A stretch of DNA of 64,000 nucleotides from Enterobacter sp. kpr-6 (GCF_900116015.1 NZ_FOYH01000002.1:105163-169162), one strand, 5' to 3'. Shown: positions 25,425 through 36,124, counted from the first letter of the stretch. Notes: a model not told the origin generated them from the sequence alone. A program made the numbers and translations.

Positions 25425-26174
25425 TCAGGGCTGCCAGAGCAGCGCCAGCAGGAATATCACTTCACCCAGTTCAATCGCCGCCCCCAGCGTGTCGCCGGTT
25501 TGCCCGCCCAGCGTGCGTTTTAAGAGCAGGCCAAGCAGATAAATAACCAGTATCGTCACGCCCGTTGCCATCAGGCCGTGCATCCCCAGGAACGCCGTAG
25601 CCAGCACTGCCGTGAGGCCCAGCGTAACGGTGGTTTGCCAGAGGCTGATTTTGCCGATAAACAGGTTGCCCAGCCCCTCTTCGCGGGCGTAGCGATGACC
25701 GTACATCAGCAGCGCGGCGCATCCACGCCCGGCGGCACAGGCGCTCGCCATCACCGCAATCATCGGTAATCCGCGCAGAGAGAGTTCACTGATTGCGAGG
25801 ATTTTGGCCATCAGCACAAACACCAGCGCCAGCCCGCCGTGAGTGCCGAGGCGACTGTCGCGCATAATCTCCAGCATCCGCTCGCGGGTTCGCGCAGAAA
25901 ATACGCCATCGCAGGTGTCCGCAAGGCCGTCGAGGTGAAAGCCACCGGTCAGCAGCGCCAGTGCCAGTACGCTAAACAGCGCCGCCAGCGGTGCGCCGAA
26001 ACCGCTCTGTAAACCGAGAAAAACCAGCCCGCTGAGTACGCCCAGCACCACGCCGACCAGCGGAAAACAGACGATGCCGCGCACATACCGATCGATAGAA
26101 AGCCCCTGCACCCAGCGCGCCGGAACCGGCAGGCGGGTAATGAATGACAGGGTGGCGAAGAAGATTTTGCTCAT
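25425..26174 (-). CDS. cobS: Adenosylcobinamide-GDP ribazoletransferase (cobalamin synthase)
   Basis: A 249-residue inner-membrane enzyme that joins adenosylcobinamide-GDP to alpha-ribazole (phosphate), the last joining step of cobalamin synthesis. The metal-binding signature [14 protein letters not shown] (about residues 77-90) is intact. About six hydrophobic segments follow the N-terminal [14 protein letters not shown]. It overlaps cobU by 4 nt. Confidence 0.95.
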   Translation of the reverse strand: MSKIFFATLSFITRLPVPARWVQGLSIDRYVRGIVCFPLVGVVLGVLSGLVFLGLQSGFGAPLAALFSVLALALLTGGFHLDGLADTCDGVFSARTRERMLEIMRDSRLGTHGGLALVFVLMAKILAISELSLRGLPMIAVMASACAAGRGCAALLMYGHRYAREEGLGNLFIGKISLWQTTVTLGLTAVLATAFLGMHGLMATGVTILVIYLLGLLLKRTLGGQTGDTLGAAIELGEVIFLLALLWQP

Positions 26175-26716
26175 TTAATTTTGACTCCAATCCCCGATAC
26201 CACCAGCCAGACCTCGTCTGCCGCCTGCGCCAGCCGCTGATTCACCCGTCCGGCGATATCGCGAAAATGCCGCGCCAGCCGGTTCTCCGGCACAATGCCC
26301 ATTCCCACTTCGTTAGTCACCAGCACCACCGGCGACGGGCAGCGCTGGCAGGCGCTGATCAGCCCGGCAATCTCCTGCTCCACGGCGGATTCCAGCGCGG
26401 CGTAATCCCAGTCGTCGGGATCGCTGTCGCCGCCATATGCAAACAGCAGGTTGGTGACCAGGGTGGTGATGCATTCCAGCAGGATCGCCTCCTGCGGATC
26501 GTTATTCGCGGTGATGATCGCATCCAGTTTTTGCCAGCGCTCCTCGGTGCGCCAGTGCGCCGGGCGGCCTTCCCGATGGTGCGCAATCCGCGCCGCCATC
26601 TCCTCGTCAAAAATCTGCGAAGTGGCGATGTAAAGCACGCGCGGGCAGGCGTTGACCAGCGATTCGGCGTGGCGGCTTTTCCCGCTGCGCGCGCCGCCGG
26701 TCACAAGCGTTATCAT
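26171..26716 (-). CDS. cobU: Adenosylcobinamide kinase / guanylyltransferase
   Basis: A bifunctional 181-residue enzyme: it phosphorylates adenosylcobinamide and transfers GMP to give adenosylcobinamide-GDP. The P-loop [12 protein letters not shown] is at residues 7-18. [16 protein letters not shown] contains the His that carries the GMP intermediate in the Salmonella enzyme. The start overlaps the cbiP stop and the stop overlaps cobS (4 nt each), which indicates coupled translation. Confidence 0.95.
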   Translation of the reverse strand: MITLVTGGARSGKSRHAESLVNACPRVLYIATSQIFDEEMAARIAHHREGRPAHWRTEERWQKLDAIITANNDPQEAILLECITTLVTNLLFAYGGDSDPDDWDYAALESAVEQEIAGLISACQRCPSPVVLVTNEVGMGIVPENRLARHFRDIAGRVNQRLAQAADEVWLVVSGIGVKIK

Positions 26717-28233
26717 GCTGGCTCCTTATGCTCACGCATAATCTGGTAAAGTTTTTCAATATCAATGTGTTCACGCATGGCGTCAGCCAGCAGGTCAAAT
26801 TGCTGCGCTTTGTAGCGGGCATAGTTGACCGTTGCGTCATGGGGCGGTAACCCTTTGCGGACGCGCAGAGCGTTGATCACCGTGCGGGTAAAGCGATCGC
26901 TGTCAAACAGCCCGTGCAGATAGGTGCCGAACACCTGCCCGTCGTCGCTGACCGCGCCATCGGCTACCCGCAGCCCCTCTTTTTCCAGCCACAGCGCCGG
27001 GCGGCATCCGGCGTTCAGCGTGGTTTCACCCATATGGATCTCATAGCCGCGCAGGGGAATGTCGCCTGCACCGGCCAGCCAGCCCGGTAAATCCGCCTGC
27101 ATCGCCGCATCCACCAGCGTGGTGGTTTTTGACGGCGCAAACCGGGTCACCACGTTAAGTAATCCCAGTCCCGGCTGAGTACCTAGGCCGGATTCCACCT
27201 CGTCGATAATGGTTTCACCGAGCATCTGGTAGCCACCGCAAATGCCAGCCAGCGGCACGCCCGCGCAATGCGCCTGTAACAGCGCCTGCGCCAGCCCGCT
27301 TTCACGCAGCCATTGCAGATCGCCCAGGGTATTTTTACTGCCGGGAAGGATAATCAGATCGCTGTATTGCAGCTCGTCAGGGTGACGCACATAGTGCACC
27401 CGCACGTCTGGCTGGGCGGCGAGCGCGTTAAAATCGGTGAAGTTGGAGATGTGCGGAAGCTGGATCACCGCGATATCAATTTCTCGCGCGCCGGTGTGCA
27501 GATACTTTCCGCGCTGCAAAGCCACGCCGTCTTCATCTTCCAGATCGACCTCAAGCCACGGCATCACGCCCAGCACCGGCACGCCGGTCAGTTCTTCAAT
27601 CTGCTTAATTCCCGGCGTTAACAGCGCCACATCGCCGCGAAATTTATTGATAATGACGCCTTTCACCCGCCAGCGTTCATGATCCTGTAGCAGCGCCAGC
27701 GTGCCGTAAATAGCGGCAAACACCCCGCCGCGATCGATATCCGCCACCAGCACCACCGGGCAGGCGGCCATCTCCGCCATGCCCATATTCACAATATCGC
27801 GATCGCGCAGATTGATTTCCGCCGGGCTGCCCGCCCCTTCCAGCACCAGCACGTCGTACTCGCTCGCCAGACTCTGATAAACGCTGATGATCTGCTCGCG
27901 CAGGCGCGGTTTGTACTCGTGATAACTGACGGCGTCCATGCTGGTGGCCACTTTGCCCATCAGCACCACCTGCGCTTTGCGATCGCTGGTGGGTTTGAGC
28001 AGCACCGGATTCATGCGCACATCCGGCGTGATGCCTGCGGCTTCGGCCTGGAAAATTTGCGCCCGGCCCATCTCCTGGCCGTCCGGCGTGATACCGGAAT
28101 TGAGCGCCATATTTTGCGATTTAAAGGGCGCGGTGCGCTGACCATCCTGATAAAAAATCCGGCACAGTCCCGCCACCAGCACGCTTTTACCCACGTCCGA
28201 CGCAGTGCCCTGCACCATAATCGCCAGCGTCAT
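26713..28233 (-). CDS. cbiP: Cobyric acid synthase
   Basis: CbiP (CobQ) amidates the b, d, e and g carboxylates of adenosylcobyrinic acid a,c-diamide with glutamine and ATP. The 506-residue protein has an N-terminal DTBS-like ATPase domain ([20 protein letters not shown]) and a C-terminal class I glutamine amidotransferase domain with the nucleophile in [13 protein letters not shown] and the His near [10 protein letters not shown]. The first residues match Salmonella CbiP closely. It overlaps cbiO and cobU by 4 nt each. Confidence 0.95.
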   Translation of the reverse strand: MTLAIMVQGTASDVGKSVLVAGLCRIFYQDGQRTAPFKSQNMALNSGITPDGQEMGRAQIFQAEAAGITPDVRMNPVLLKPTSDRKAQVVLMGKVATSMDAVSYHEYKPRLREQIISVYQSLASEYDVLVLEGAGSPAEINLRDRDIVNMGMAEMAACPVVLVADIDRGGVFAAIYGTLALLQDHERWRVKGVIINKFRGDVALLTPGIKQIEELTGVPVLGVMPWLEVDLEDEDGVALQRGKYLHTGAREIDIAVIQLPHISNFTDFNALAAQPDVRVHYVRHPDELQYSDLIILPGSKNTLGDLQWLRESGLAQALLQAHCAGVPLAGICGGYQMLGETIIDEVESGLGTQPGLGLLNVVTRFAPSKTTTLVDAAMQADLPGWLAGAGDIPLRGYEIHMGETTLNAGCRPALWLEKEGLRVADGAVSDDGQVFGTYLHGLFDSDRFTRTVINALRVRKGLPPHDATVNYARYKAQQFDLLADAMREHIDIEKLYQIMREHKEPA

Positions 28234-29045
28234 GACGCCTCCTTAATTTGCGTTGCCCTTATCCGGGCGAAGAATTCAGCCTCGCTTTTGCACAGCGGCA
28301 GGCCCGCTTCCGTGTGCAGCTTCACCAGCCAGGGCTGCGTCAGCCCCGCCTGAGCCATCGTCGCTTTCTGGCTAAACACCGCCTGCGGCGTGCCTTCGGC
28401 CAGCACCTCGCCCCGATCCAGCACATACAGGGTGTCGCACACTTCGTACATTAAATCGATGTCGTGGCTTGAGATCACCACATGATTTCCCTGGGCGACA
28501 ATGCGCGCAATTATCGCGATCATTTGCGTCCGCCCGGAAGGATCCAGCCCGGCGGTCGGTTCGTCCAGCAATAAATAGCTCGTCTGCATCACCAGCGCAC
28601 CGGCAAGGGCGACGCGCTTTTTTTGTCCGTGACTCAGGCACTGGATTGGCTGATGGCGAAACCCCTGCGCATCCACCAGCGTTAGCGCGTCGTCAACGCG
28701 CCGGGCGATCTCATCGGCGGCCACACCGAGATTGCGCAGGCTGAACGCGAGATCGCTGTCGATATCGGTGTAAAAAATTTGCTGATCGGGGTCCTGAAAG
28801 ACCGTCGCCACCTCCTGACGCAGCGCCAGCAGCCCGCGCTTACTGTAATCGAGCGGCTTGCCCTGCCACAGCACCGCGCCTTTTTGCGGGCGCAACAGGC
28901 CGTTGAGATTCATAAACAAAGTGGATTTTCCGCAGCCGTTCGCCCCCACCAGCCCGGTGACCGGCTGGCGGGAGAAGTCGAGCGTCAGGCCCTTCAGCAC
29001 CGGTGCATCCTGGTAGCGAAACCAGAGCCCTTCGGTTGCCAGCAT
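28230..29045 (-). CDS. cbiO: Cobalt ECF transporter, ATP-binding protein
   Basis: The 271-residue ATPase of the CbiMNQO cobalt importer. Walker [10 protein letters not shown] (about 34-42), Q-loop [14 protein letters not shown], signature [15 protein letters not shown], Walker [17 protein letters not shown] and switch His in ISSHDID are all present. It supplies energy through CbiQ for cobalt uptake, which feeds the chelatase CbiK of the same operon. The gene starts 8 nt after the cbiQ stop. Confidence 0.95.
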   Translation of the reverse strand: MLATEGLWFRYQDAPVLKGLTLDFSRQPVTGLVGANGCGKSTLFMNLNGLLRPQKGAVLWQGKPLDYSKRGLLALRQEVATVFQDPDQQIFYTDIDSDLAFSLRNLGVAADEIARRVDDALTLVDAQGFRHQPIQCLSHGQKKRVALAGALVMQTSYLLLDEPTAGLDPSGRTQMIAIIARIVAQGNHVVISSHDIDLMYEVCDTLYVLDRGEVLAEGTPQAVFSQKATMAQAGLTQPWLVKLHTEAGLPLCKSEAEFFARIRATQIKEAS

Positions 29046-29053
29046 GGTGATCC

Positions 29054-29734
29054 TTACAGGTGAAAATCACCCTGATAAAGTTTGATATCCAGCGTCGTCG
29101 CCATTTGCTGATAGCGGATCAGCACCCGGTTAAAGAGCAGCCCGACCAGCATCGCCAGCGAGCGGTATCCGATCGGCACGCTACGATAACCAAATCGCAG
29201 CGTTTGCGCGCGATGGATAGCCATCGCCTCGTCCAGCAGGATAAAAATAAAGCGCCAGGTGAGCAGCACCTGCTCGGCGATCAGACGCGGAACGCGGGCG
29301 CGGCGCAGCAACATAATGAGCTGCGGAAACGGCAGATTCAGCACCAGCCAGAAGGTGGCCGCCAGCGCCGCCAGGCTTCTCCAGAAGGTTTCATTCGCCG
29401 TGGTCACGCCCGCCTGGGTCACGCCAAACCAGTAGCCGCCCACCGGCACGCCCGCCAGCAGCGCCTGCGGATCGTCGGTGAGGCTAAAAATAATCGTCAG
29501 CACGCCAATCAGCAAAAACGAGAAAGGGATCGCCATCCAGCGCAGCCAGCGGATAAGCGATATGCGCGCGGTCCAGCAGGTCAACGCCGCCAGCCCACAC
29601 AGCAACATGCCCTGCCCCAGAGGAGGCAGTGAGAAGGCGAGGATCATCATCGTCAGCCAGAGAAAAAACTTCCGCTCCGGGGCCACGCCATACCAGCGGC
29701 TCTGGTAACTCAGGCGATCAAGGCCGTTCGTCAC
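29054..29734 (-). CDS. cbiQ: Cobalt ECF transporter, transmembrane protein
   Basis: The 226-residue T-component of the cobalt importer, with about five hydrophobic helices. The coupling-helix motifs are visible at LLRRARVPRLIAEQVLL and ALRFGYRS-like QTLRFGYRSVP. It begins MTNGLDRLSYQSRW, close to Salmonella CbiQ, and ends TLDIKLYQGDFHL as that protein does. Its start overlaps the end of cbiN by 17 nt. Confidence 0.95.
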   Translation of the reverse strand: MTNGLDRLSYQSRWYGVAPERKFFLWLTMMILAFSLPPLGQGMLLCGLAALTCWTARISLIRWLRWMAIPFSFLLIGVLTIIFSLTDDPQALLAGVPVGGYWFGVTQAGVTTANETFWRSLAALAATFWLVLNLPFPQLIMLLRRARVPRLIAEQVLLTWRFIFILLDEAMAIHRAQTLRFGYRSVPIGYRSLAMLVGLLFNRVLIRYQQMATTLDIKLYQGDFHL

Positions 29735-29996
29735 GCTGTCTGCCTTTCATGTAGCCGAGAATGTAAAAAATGACCGCCGCGCCCAGCGATCCCTGCAACG
29801 TAAAAAGCAGGCTTTCGATCTCGCCGCTGGCCGGTTCATAGAGCGGCTGGAACCAGGGCTGGTAATCGGGTGCCACTACCTGAATCTGGCTTTCGGCTTC
29901 GCCATCCGATCCGCCATATTCCCCGCCGTGATTGATGAAGAACGGCAGGATCACAAGCGCAATCACCATGGCGAGTAAGATCAGTGTTTTTTTCAT
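29718..29996 (-). CDS. cbiN: Cobalt ECF transporter, accessory protein CbiN
   Basis: A 92-residue membrane protein with a transmembrane helix at each end (LILLAMVIALVILPFF and LGAAVIFYILGYMKG) joined by a periplasmic loop containing GGSDGEAE and PDYQPWFQPLYEP. CbiN loops into CbiM to permit Co2+ access. The ATG at 29996 overlaps the cbiM stop by 4 nt. A longer ORF in the same frame running upstream to 30614 is an artefact inside cbiM. Confidence 0.95.
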   Translation of the reverse strand: MKKTLILLAMVIALVILPFFINHGGEYGGSDGEAESQIQVVAPDYQPWFQPLYEPASGEIESLLFTLQGSLGAAVIFYILGYMKGRQRDERP

Positions 29997-30736
29997 TGGG
30001 CGTGTCCTGGGGTGGTAATCAGTTGCCGTTTGCTGAGCTGGTCGTAAATCATCACCGTCAGCAGCCCTTCGGCAATGGCAATCGGGATCTGCGTCAGACA
30101 GAAAATACTCATAAATTTGACCACGGAACCGGCTGCCCCGGTTGCGGGGTCCGGGAAGGCGACGCCCAGTTGCACCGAGGTCACAAAATAGGTCACCAGA
30201 TCCGCCAGCATCGCGCACAGAAAGACGCAGACATCCCGGCGCAGACCGGCGCGGGTCGCCATTTTCCACACCAGGTAACCGACTACAGGCCCGATGACCG
30301 CCATCGACATGCCGTTCGCACCAAGGGTGGTCAGCCCGCCGTGCGCCAGTAACAGCGCCTGAAAGAGCAGCACGATTGCGCCGAGGATCGCCACCACGCC
30401 CGGACCAAAGAGGATCACCGCCAGCCCCACGCCGGTAGGGTGAGAACAGCTTCCGGTGACCGACGGAATTTTCAGCGCCGAGAGCACGAAAATAAACGCC
30501 CCGCACAGCGCCAGCAGCACTTTCTGATGGCTGTCGTCCTGTACGATCTGGCGCAGTCTGACCAGCCCGTACCACAGGCACGGCAGGAACAGCACCCACC
30601 ACGCCAGCGCCCACAGCGGCGGTAAAAAGCCTTCCATGATGTGCATGGCAAATGCCTCCTGCGGGACAACCATCAGCAGCAAGGCTGCCAGCAGCCCGCT
30701 CAGTGACAGCCGTTTAAGCTGTTGCTCCCGTTTCAT
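29993..30736 (-). CDS. cbiM: Cobalt ECF transporter, substrate-binding protein CbiM
   Basis: A 247-residue S-component that binds Co2+. A cleavable signal-like segment ends QEAFA, so that mature CbiM begins MHIMEGFLPP; the N-terminal Met-His motif holds the metal in this family. KIPSVTGSCSHPTGVGL is another metal-site signature. ATG at 30736 overlaps the cbiL stop as ATGA and gives the Salmonella-like N-terminus MKREQQL. An upstream in-frame start (30748) would add four residues. Confidence 0.95.
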   Translation of the reverse strand: MKREQQLKRLSLSGLLAALLLMVVPQEAFAMHIMEGFLPPLWALAWWVLFLPCLWYGLVRLRQIVQDDSHQKVLLALCGAFIFVLSALKIPSVTGSCSHPTGVGLAVILFGPGVVAILGAIVLLFQALLLAHGGLTTLGANGMSMAVIGPVVGYLVWKMATRAGLRRDVCVFLCAMLADLVTYFVTSVQLGVAFPDPATGAAGSVVKFMSIFCLTQIPIAIAEGLLTVMIYDQLSKRQLITTPGHAQ

Positions 30737-31443
30737 CCCCTCTCCCACGCTTTATTAATCAGAATCGTTGAAAAATAGGGCAGCGGCTGAGTGTCGCTCA
30801 CCTCACTTAACTGCCGCCAGCACTGCTCGCCGGGCAAGGTCGCCTCGACCATCATCAGCGCGTGGTCGATAACGCCCGCCTCGGTCAGCAGCGCTTTGAT
30901 GCGGGCAAAACGGCCATAAACTTTCATCAGCACCAGGCTTTGATGCTGCGCCAGGGCCTGGCGGATCTCCTCTTCCGGCGCGGTGCAGGAGACAATCGCC
31001 AGCGACTGTTGCTCCACCGCCAGCGGCGTCAGGGCGCGCGCGGCAATCGCCGCAAACGAGGTGACGCCGGGGACGATCTCAAGCCACGCCGGGCGACCCA
31101 GCCGTTGCAGCAAATAGACCCAGGTGCTGAAGAGCATGGCATCGCCAAGGGTGATGAACCCGACCTGTTTGCCCGCCGCGACCTCAGCGGTCAGCGCGGT
31201 GGCAACCTCATCCCACACCGCCTCTTTCTCGGCGTTGTCGGCGCTCATCGGAAAGTGGCAGCAGCGCACTTCGGTCTGCGCCCCCAGGTATTCGCGCACG
31301 ATGGACAGCGCCAGGCTGTCACCGCCCTTGCGTCCTGCCGGGGCGTACAGCACATCAAGCTGGCCTAAGATGCGCGCCGCGCGCACAGTGATTAAGTCGC
31401 TGGCTCCGGGTCCGGTGCCCAATGCGTAGAGTTTGCCGCTCAT
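30733..31443 (-). CDS. cbiL: Cobalt-precorrin-2 C20-methyltransferase
   Basis: A 236-residue SAM-dependent methyltransferase that adds the C-20 methyl group to cobalt-factor II/precorrin-2. The family start YALGTGPGASDLITVRA and GFITLGDAMLFSTWVYLL with the SAM-binding GD are seen, and EIVPGVTSFAAIAA follows. It overlaps cbiK by 4 nt upstream and cbiM by 4 nt downstream. Confidence 0.94.
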   Translation of the reverse strand: MSGKLYALGTGPGASDLITVRAARILGQLDVLYAPAGRKGGDSLALSIVREYLGAQTEVRCCHFPMSADNAEKEAVWDEVATALTAEVAAGKQVGFITLGDAMLFSTWVYLLQRLGRPAWLEIVPGVTSFAAIAARALTPLAVEQQSLAIVSCTAPEEEIRQALAQHQSLVLMKVYGRFARIKALLTEAGVIDHALMMVEATLPGEQCWRQLSEVSDTQPLPYFSTILINKAWERG

Positions 31444-32234
31444 GCCGCCACCTCCAGTTGTTGCGCCAGCGCCTGGTGCAGATGGCTGACGAACATCGCC
31501 CGGATCGCCGGGTTTTCCCCCAGGCCCTGCAAATGCGGCGTGGCGCGAATGCCCACCTGCTGGAACTGCGTTTTCCAGGAGTCGTCTTCGTCGGACGCCA
31601 TGTCGTTGATCGCGTGATCGCCCGCCACCAGCATCAGCGGCATCAGGTGCACGTGGGTGATCGCTTCCCGTTGCAGGCTTTCAATCACCAGGTCAACTTC
31701 CGGGTAGCTTTCTACCGCCCCGACCCGCGCCGGGAAGCGGTGTGCCGCCATCATATGATCGAGGCAGGCGTAGGCGGCGAAGGCGTGATGGCTCGCGCCG
31801 TGGCCCATAAACACCACTTTTTCCCCTGCCGACAGCACCGGCATTTGCCACGCCAGCGCCTGCATCAGATGCTCATAATCCGCGTGACTGCTGAGTAGCG
31901 GTGCGCCGAGGGTGAGACGGGTAAACAGGGGGCGCAGGCTCTGCACCTCGCGGACGATTTTCTCGTACTCATCCCCGTTGATAATGTGCAGCGACTGGAT
32001 CGCCACGTCCTGATAGCCCTGCTCCGCCAGCTTTTTCAGCGCGACGAGCGGGGTGTCGATGTGCAGGTTATCGCGCTGTTTCAGCTTGCGAATGATCATC
32101 CCCGAGGTGAAGGCGCGAAACAGCGTGCGATCCGGGCAGCTTTCCGCCAGCGCCTGTTCGCAGGCAACAATGTTTTTCTCACAGGTATCGGGATAGCTGG
32201 TGCCGAAGCTCACCACCAGAAGTGCTTTTTTCAT
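31440..32234 (-). CDS. cbiK: Anaerobic sirohydrochlorin cobaltochelatase
   Basis: CbiK inserts Co2+ into sirohydrochlorin, the entry to the anaerobic B12 route. It has 264 residues. The two catalytic His residues of the Salmonella enzyme are at the same positions: H145 in VVFMGHGASHH and H207 in LMLVAGDHAIND. The start LLVVSFGTSYPDTCEKNI is typical. The cbiJ stop is 11 nt upstream. Confidence 0.96.
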   Translation of the reverse strand: MKKALLVVSFGTSYPDTCEKNIVACEQALAESCPDRTLFRAFTSGMIIRKLKQRDNLHIDTPLVALKKLAEQGYQDVAIQSLHIINGDEYEKIVREVQSLRPLFTRLTLGAPLLSSHADYEHLMQALAWQMPVLSAGEKVVFMGHGASHHAFAAYACLDHMMAAHRFPARVGAVESYPEVDLVIESLQREAITHVHLMPLMLVAGDHAINDMASDEDDSWKTQFQQVGIRATPHLQGLGENPAIRAMFVSHLHQALAQQLEVAA

Positions 32235-32245
32235 CTTCTTCTCCT

Positions 32246-33031
32246 TTATTGGGCGGCAAGCCAGCGTGCCAGCCGCTGGCTGAAGGCCTGTTGGCTTTCC
32301 AGTAATTCGTCCCCCGCCACCGCTGGCGCAGGGCGGGCGATCACGATGCAGGGAATACCGGCATCAAGGCAGGGCTGGACTTTTTCCTGATAGCCCCCTT
32401 CCGCACCGGAGGCTTTGGTGATCACCACGTCGGCCCGGCACTGGCGGTAAAACGCGGCGTTAAATTCCGCGCTAAACGGGCCGCAGAGGGCGAAAATCTC
32501 GCCCACGCCAAAGCCCAGTTCAGCGCACTGCGTCATTACCTCCGCGACCGGCAGCACACGCGCCATCAGCACTTTTTCAGGAAGCCCCGCACGCCAGGCC
32601 GCCAGATCTTTACTGCCGGTGGTCAGCAGGATGCGGTCGCCCAGAGGCCGCGCCACTTCGCAGGCTTCGCCGATGGAATGCACGTAATGCAGCAGCGGGT
32701 GCGTCAGGCCCGCAAGCTGCTCCGGGCGCTGGTAGCGGCTGAGCAGAACGCCCGCCTGTTCGCAGGCGCGCTGAATATTGCGGCTCACCACCTCGGCGTA
32801 GGGGTGCGAGGCATCAATCACCCAGCGGGTTTGCCCCGATTTAAGCCAGGCCACCATCTCATCCCAATCCAGCCGACCGCAGCGCACCGCGCCGCGAAGC
32901 GTGCCCGCCAGTTGCTCGCCGGTTGGCGTGGCGACAGAAAGCGTGTAGCTCACCTGCGCCGCATCAAGCTGCTGGCAAATCGCCCGCGCGTCGCTGGTAC
33001 CGCCGATGACCAGCACGTCAGTCTGGCTCAC
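32246..33031 (-). CDS. cbiJ: Cobalt-precorrin-6A reductase
   Basis: CbiJ reduces cobalt-precorrin-6A with a nicotinamide cofactor. I start at the GTG (33031), whose GTGA overlaps the cbiH stop, giving a 261-residue protein beginning VSQTDVLVIGGTSDARA, like Salmonella CbiJ. The frame is open further upstream to 33154, but that would run through the end of cbiH. WVIDASHPYAEVVS, ILLTTGSKDLAAWR and ITKASGAEGGYQEKV are family motifs. Confidence 0.93.
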   Translation of the reverse strand: MSQTDVLVIGGTSDARAICQQLDAAQVSYTLSVATPTGEQLAGTLRGAVRCGRLDWDEMVAWLKSGQTRWVIDASHPYAEVVSRNIQRACEQAGVLLSRYQRPEQLAGLTHPLLHYVHSIGEACEVARPLGDRILLTTGSKDLAAWRAGLPEKVLMARVLPVAEVMTQCAELGFGVGEIFALCGPFSAEFNAAFYRQCRADVVITKASGAEGGYQEKVQPCLDAGIPCIVIARPAPAVAGDELLESQQAFSQRLARWLAAQ

Positions 33032-33753
33032 AGTACGTAACCACGCGGGGTGATCATCAGGCCGTCCTGCACATAGGTGGCGCGGTTGCCGACAATCACC
33101 AGGCTTGTCATGTCCACCGGCGTAAAGTCCATCTCGCCCAGCGTGGTCACCCATTTTTCCTCTTTTTTGCGCCCGGCGGATTTCACCACGCCCACCGGGG
33201 TTTGCGCGCTTTTGCTGGCCGCCAGCAGTTCGAAAGCGCGGGCCAGATGCCCTTCGCGGCCCCGGCTGCGCGGGTTATAGAAGCAGATGACAAAATCCGC
33301 CTCGCCTGCGGCAACAATGCGTTTTTCAATCACCGGCCACGGGGTTAAAAGATCGCTCAGGCTGATGTGGCAGAAGTCGTGCATCAGCGGCGCGCCTAAC
33401 AATGCGGCCGCTGCGATGCTGGCGGTCATGCCCGGCACCAGACGGACTTCCACATCGATGTTTTGTTTGCCGACCAGCTCCAGCACCAGCCCGGCCATGC
33501 CGTAAATCCCCGCGTCGCCGCTGCTGATCAGCGCCACGTTATGCCCGGCCTGCGCCAGTTCAATCGCCGCCTGGCAACGCTCGATCTCTTTGCACATGCC
33601 GGTTTTGATCACCTGCTTATCGCCGGTGAATGCCTTGACCAGATGGGTGTAGGTTTTGTAGCCCACCACGTATTCCGCCGCCTGCAACGCTTCAACGGCT
33701 TCCATGGTCATCATCGCCTGCGAGCCGGGGCCAATTCCGATAACAGTTAACAT
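33028..33753 (-). CDS. cbiH: Cobalt-precorrin-3 C17-methyltransferase
   Basis: A 241-residue SAM-dependent methyltransferase that methylates C-17 with ring contraction. Motifs: VIGIGPGSQAMMTMEAVEAL, ISSGDAGIYGMAGL (SAM site) and VPGMTASIAAAALLGAPLMH. It starts one base from the cbiG stop (33753 is shared) and overlaps cbiJ by 4 nt. Confidence 0.95.
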   Translation of the reverse strand: MLTVIGIGPGSQAMMTMEAVEALQAAEYVVGYKTYTHLVKAFTGDKQVIKTGMCKEIERCQAAIELAQAGHNVALISSGDAGIYGMAGLVLELVGKQNIDVEVRLVPGMTASIAAAALLGAPLMHDFCHISLSDLLTPWPVIEKRIVAAGEADFVICFYNPRSRGREGHLARAFELLAASKSAQTPVGVVKSAGRKKEEKWVTTLGEMDFTPVDMTSLVIVGNRATYVQDGLMITPRGYVL

Positions 33754-34808
33754 CAGTGTGAAACTCCCAAAGTTATGGTGACGCCCTGCTCGCGCAGCGT
33801 GTCGCCCACCAGTTGCCCCTGGCTCATCAGCCAGGCGGCGGGACCGGATACGCTACCCACCCCGGCGGTCTGACGGACAAACGCCGACGCGGGAAAATGG
33901 TGCTCATGCTGGCGCAACGCGTCAGCGCTAAAAATCTCAAAGGCGACGTTCAGGTTTTCGGCTAACTGAAGCAGCGCTTTTTCATCCTGTTTTAAGCTGA
34001 TGCTGCCGATGGCCCGCAGCGCCAGCGGATCGAACTGCTGCGCCCGAAGCTGCCTGTCGAGCAGGGACGACACCACCGCATACGGCGTATCGCGCCGACA
34101 GCCGATCCCGGCGACCACGCGCCGGGGCACCAGTTTGTACACCGGGACCGGCAGCGCGGGCAGTTCAGCGCGCATGCTGATGCACACCAGCGCATCGAGC
34201 GGCGGCAAGGCAGTGAAATCGTCGACCGGAATAAATCCGCGCGTGTCACAGCGCGCTGCGTCATCACGCAGGTTTTCGTCGCACCACAGCCCGATGCGCT
34301 GCCCGCTGACCAGCATCTGATTGATGCGTTTGACCGCCGCGCGAAAATGTTCCATCCGCGCATCAAGCTGGCGCGCCAGCACGTCCAGCGCCGCCAGACC
34401 GTTAACGTCGGTGGCGGTGGTAATCACCGGATCGGCCCCCAGAAGGCCCGCCAGGTAAACCGCCATCGCATTCGCGCCGCCCAAGTGACCGGAGAGCAGG
34501 CTGATCGCGTGCTGCCCGTGCTCATCGATCACAATGACCGCCGGATCGTGCAGTTTGTCGTTGACCAGCGGAGCCAACACGCGCACGGCAATGCCCGTCG
34601 CGCCGATAAACACCAGCGTGGAATAGCGGCAAAAGGCATCGCGCAGCGCGTCCGCAAAGTTGCCGTCGAAGGGTGAGAACCCGTCGGTGACCAGCTTTTC
34701 GCTGGTAAAACAGCGCACCGGGAGCGCCGTTTGCAGCCGTTTCGCAAGCTGTACGCCGCCCGGCGTCAGGCAGAACAGCGCAATGGCGTCAGGCTTTACG
34801 GTATTCAT
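33753..34808 (-). CDS. cbiG: Cobalt-precorrin-5A hydrolase
   Basis: CbiG opens the delta-lactone of cobalt-precorrin-5A, releasing acetaldehyde. A 351-residue protein from the ATG at 34808 ([18 protein letters not shown], as in Salmonella). This start lies inside the last 20 nt of cbiF; an in-frame upstream start at 34856 is improbable. [31 protein letters not shown] and [12 protein letters not shown] mark the N-terminal, central and C-terminal domains. Confidence 0.95.
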   Translation of the reverse strand: MNTVKPDAIALFCLTPGGVQLAKRLQTALPVRCFTSEKLVTDGFSPFDGNFADALRDAFCRYSTLVFIGATGIAVRVLAPLVNDKLHDPAVIVIDEHGQHAISLLSGHLGGANAMAVYLAGLLGADPVITTATDVNGLAALDVLARQLDARMEHFRAAVKRINQMLVSGQRIGLWCDENLRDDAARCDTRGFIPVDDFTALPPLDALVCISMRAELPALPVPVYKLVPRRVVAGIGCRRDTPYAVVSSLLDRQLRAQQFDPLALRAIGSISLKQDEKALLQLAENLNVAFEIFSADALRQHEHHFPASAFVRQTAGVGSVSGPAAWLMSQGQLVGDTLREQGVTITLGVSH

Positions 34809-35562
34809 GGCTGAAATCCGCCGCGTAGAGGCGCGAGTAGTGGTACTCCTCGCCAAGAAATTTCCCGACCAGGATCAGCGCCGTTTTGCGAATGCCCGCC
34901 TCGCGGACTTTGTCGGCGATGTCTGCCAGGGTGCCGCGCACCGTCTGGCTTTCCGGCCAGGTGGCTTTATAAATCACCGCCACCGGGGTATCCGCCGGGT
35001 AACCCCCTTCAATCAACCGCTCCGCCACGCGGTGAATGCGCTGCACGGAGAGGTAGATCGCCATCGAGGTCTGATGCGCGGCAAACGACTCCAGTTGCTC
35101 CAGCGGCGGTACCGGGGTACGGCCCTCAAGACGGGTGATCACCAGACTCTGCGACACTTCCGGCACGGTGTATTCCACGCCCAGTTCGGCGGCGGCACCG
35201 AGAAAGGCGCTGACACCCGGCACCACTTTCCAGGCGATGCCGCGCGCGGTGAGCACTTCGCCCTGCTCACGCACCGATCCGTAGAGCGAAACGTCGCCCG
35301 TTTGCAGTCGCACCACGGTTTTCCCCGCTTTCACTCCGGCTTCCATCAGGTCGATGATCTGCTCAAGATGCAGTTCAGCGCTGTCGTGGCACTGGGCATC
35401 GGGTGGGCAATAGTCCAGAAGCTCGGTGTTGATCAGCGATCCGGCATAAATCACCACCTGCGCCCGCTGCAACAGCCGGTAGCCCTTCAGGGTGATCAAC
35501 TCCTTATCACCCGGCCCGGCCCCCACAAACCAGACGGTTTGCGCCTCAGTTGTGTCTGGCAT
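34789..35562 (-). CDS. cbiF: Cobalt-precorrin-4 C11-methyltransferase
   Basis: A 257-residue SAM-dependent methyltransferase acting at C-11. The glycine-rich start [18 protein letters not shown], the block [15 protein letters not shown] (SAM-binding GD) and [18 protein letters not shown] are typical. Its first 17 nt overlap cbiT and its last 20 nt contain the cbiG start. Confidence 0.95.
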   Translation of the reverse strand: MPDTTEAQTVWFVGAGPGDKELITLKGYRLLQRAQVVIYAGSLINTELLDYCPPDAQCHDSAELHLEQIIDLMEAGVKAGKTVVRLQTGDVSLYGSVREQGEVLTARGIAWKVVPGVSAFLGAAAELGVEYTVPEVSQSLVITRLEGRTPVPPLEQLESFAAHQTSMAIYLSVQRIHRVAERLIEGGYPADTPVAVIYKATWPESQTVRGTLADIADKVREAGIRKTALILVGKFLGEEYHYSRLYAADFSHEYRKA

Positions 35563-36124
35563 CGCTGGTCTCCTTCTCGCAGGAAATCACAAAGACGGGG
35601 TTATTTGGCTTGAAGTAATGGCCTGTGCCGAGTGCGGTGAGGGTGGAAACCTGCAACTGCTGGCAGTCCAGCGCTCTGACCCGGCACAAAGCCAGGTGCG
35701 TAAGCGCGGCGCTGAGGTTTTCCTGCAAAATAAAGGTCATCACCAGACGCCCGCCGGGGTGCAGTTGCGCCAGCGACCAGTCGATAAGCTGGGTGAGATT
35801 GCCGCCGCTGCCGCCGATAAACACCGCGTCGGCGAGTCTTGGGATGGAGACAGGCGCAACGCCTTCGAGGATGGTGATGTTCGGGCAGTCAAAGCGCAGG
35901 CGGTTATCTTCCAGCAAACGCAGCGCCGCCGGGTTGCGCTCCACCGCAGTGATGGCGAGGGAGGGATTAAGCAGCGCCGCTTCGATGGAGACGCTGCCGG
36001 TGCCCGCGCCGATATCAATAAAATGCGTGGCGCGGTGCAGCGCCAGCCGGGAGAGCGCCAGCGCCCGGATCGGCTCTTTGGTCATCGGCACTTTTTCACC
36101 GCGTAAAAACAACTCATCTTTCAT
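35546..36124 (-). CDS. cbiT: Cobalt-precorrin-7 C15-methyltransferase (decarboxylating)
   Basis: A 192-residue class I methyltransferase that methylates C-15 and removes the C-12 acetate carboxyl. The SAM motif [17 protein letters not shown] is at about 35-51, followed by [15 protein letters not shown] and [13 protein letters not shown]. It works with CbiE; in aerobic organisms the two are fused as CobL. It overlaps cbiE by 11 nt. Confidence 0.95.
   Translation of the reverse strand: MKDELFLRGEKVPMTKEPIRALALSRLALHRATHFIDIGAGTGSVSIEAALLNPSLAITAVERNPAALRLLEDNRLRFDCPNITILEGVAPVSIPRLADAVFIGGSGGNLTQLIDWSLAQLHPGGRLVMTFILQENLSAALTHLALCRVRALDCQQLQVSTLTALGTGHYFKPNNPVFVISCEKETSDARHN

Noticed and set aside
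29718..30614. A 298-codon frame on the minus strand that includes CbiN at its end
   Set aside because: The part upstream of the ATG at 29996 lies inside cbiM in another frame and has the odd composition of an out-of-frame read. Only the last 92 codons are CbiN.
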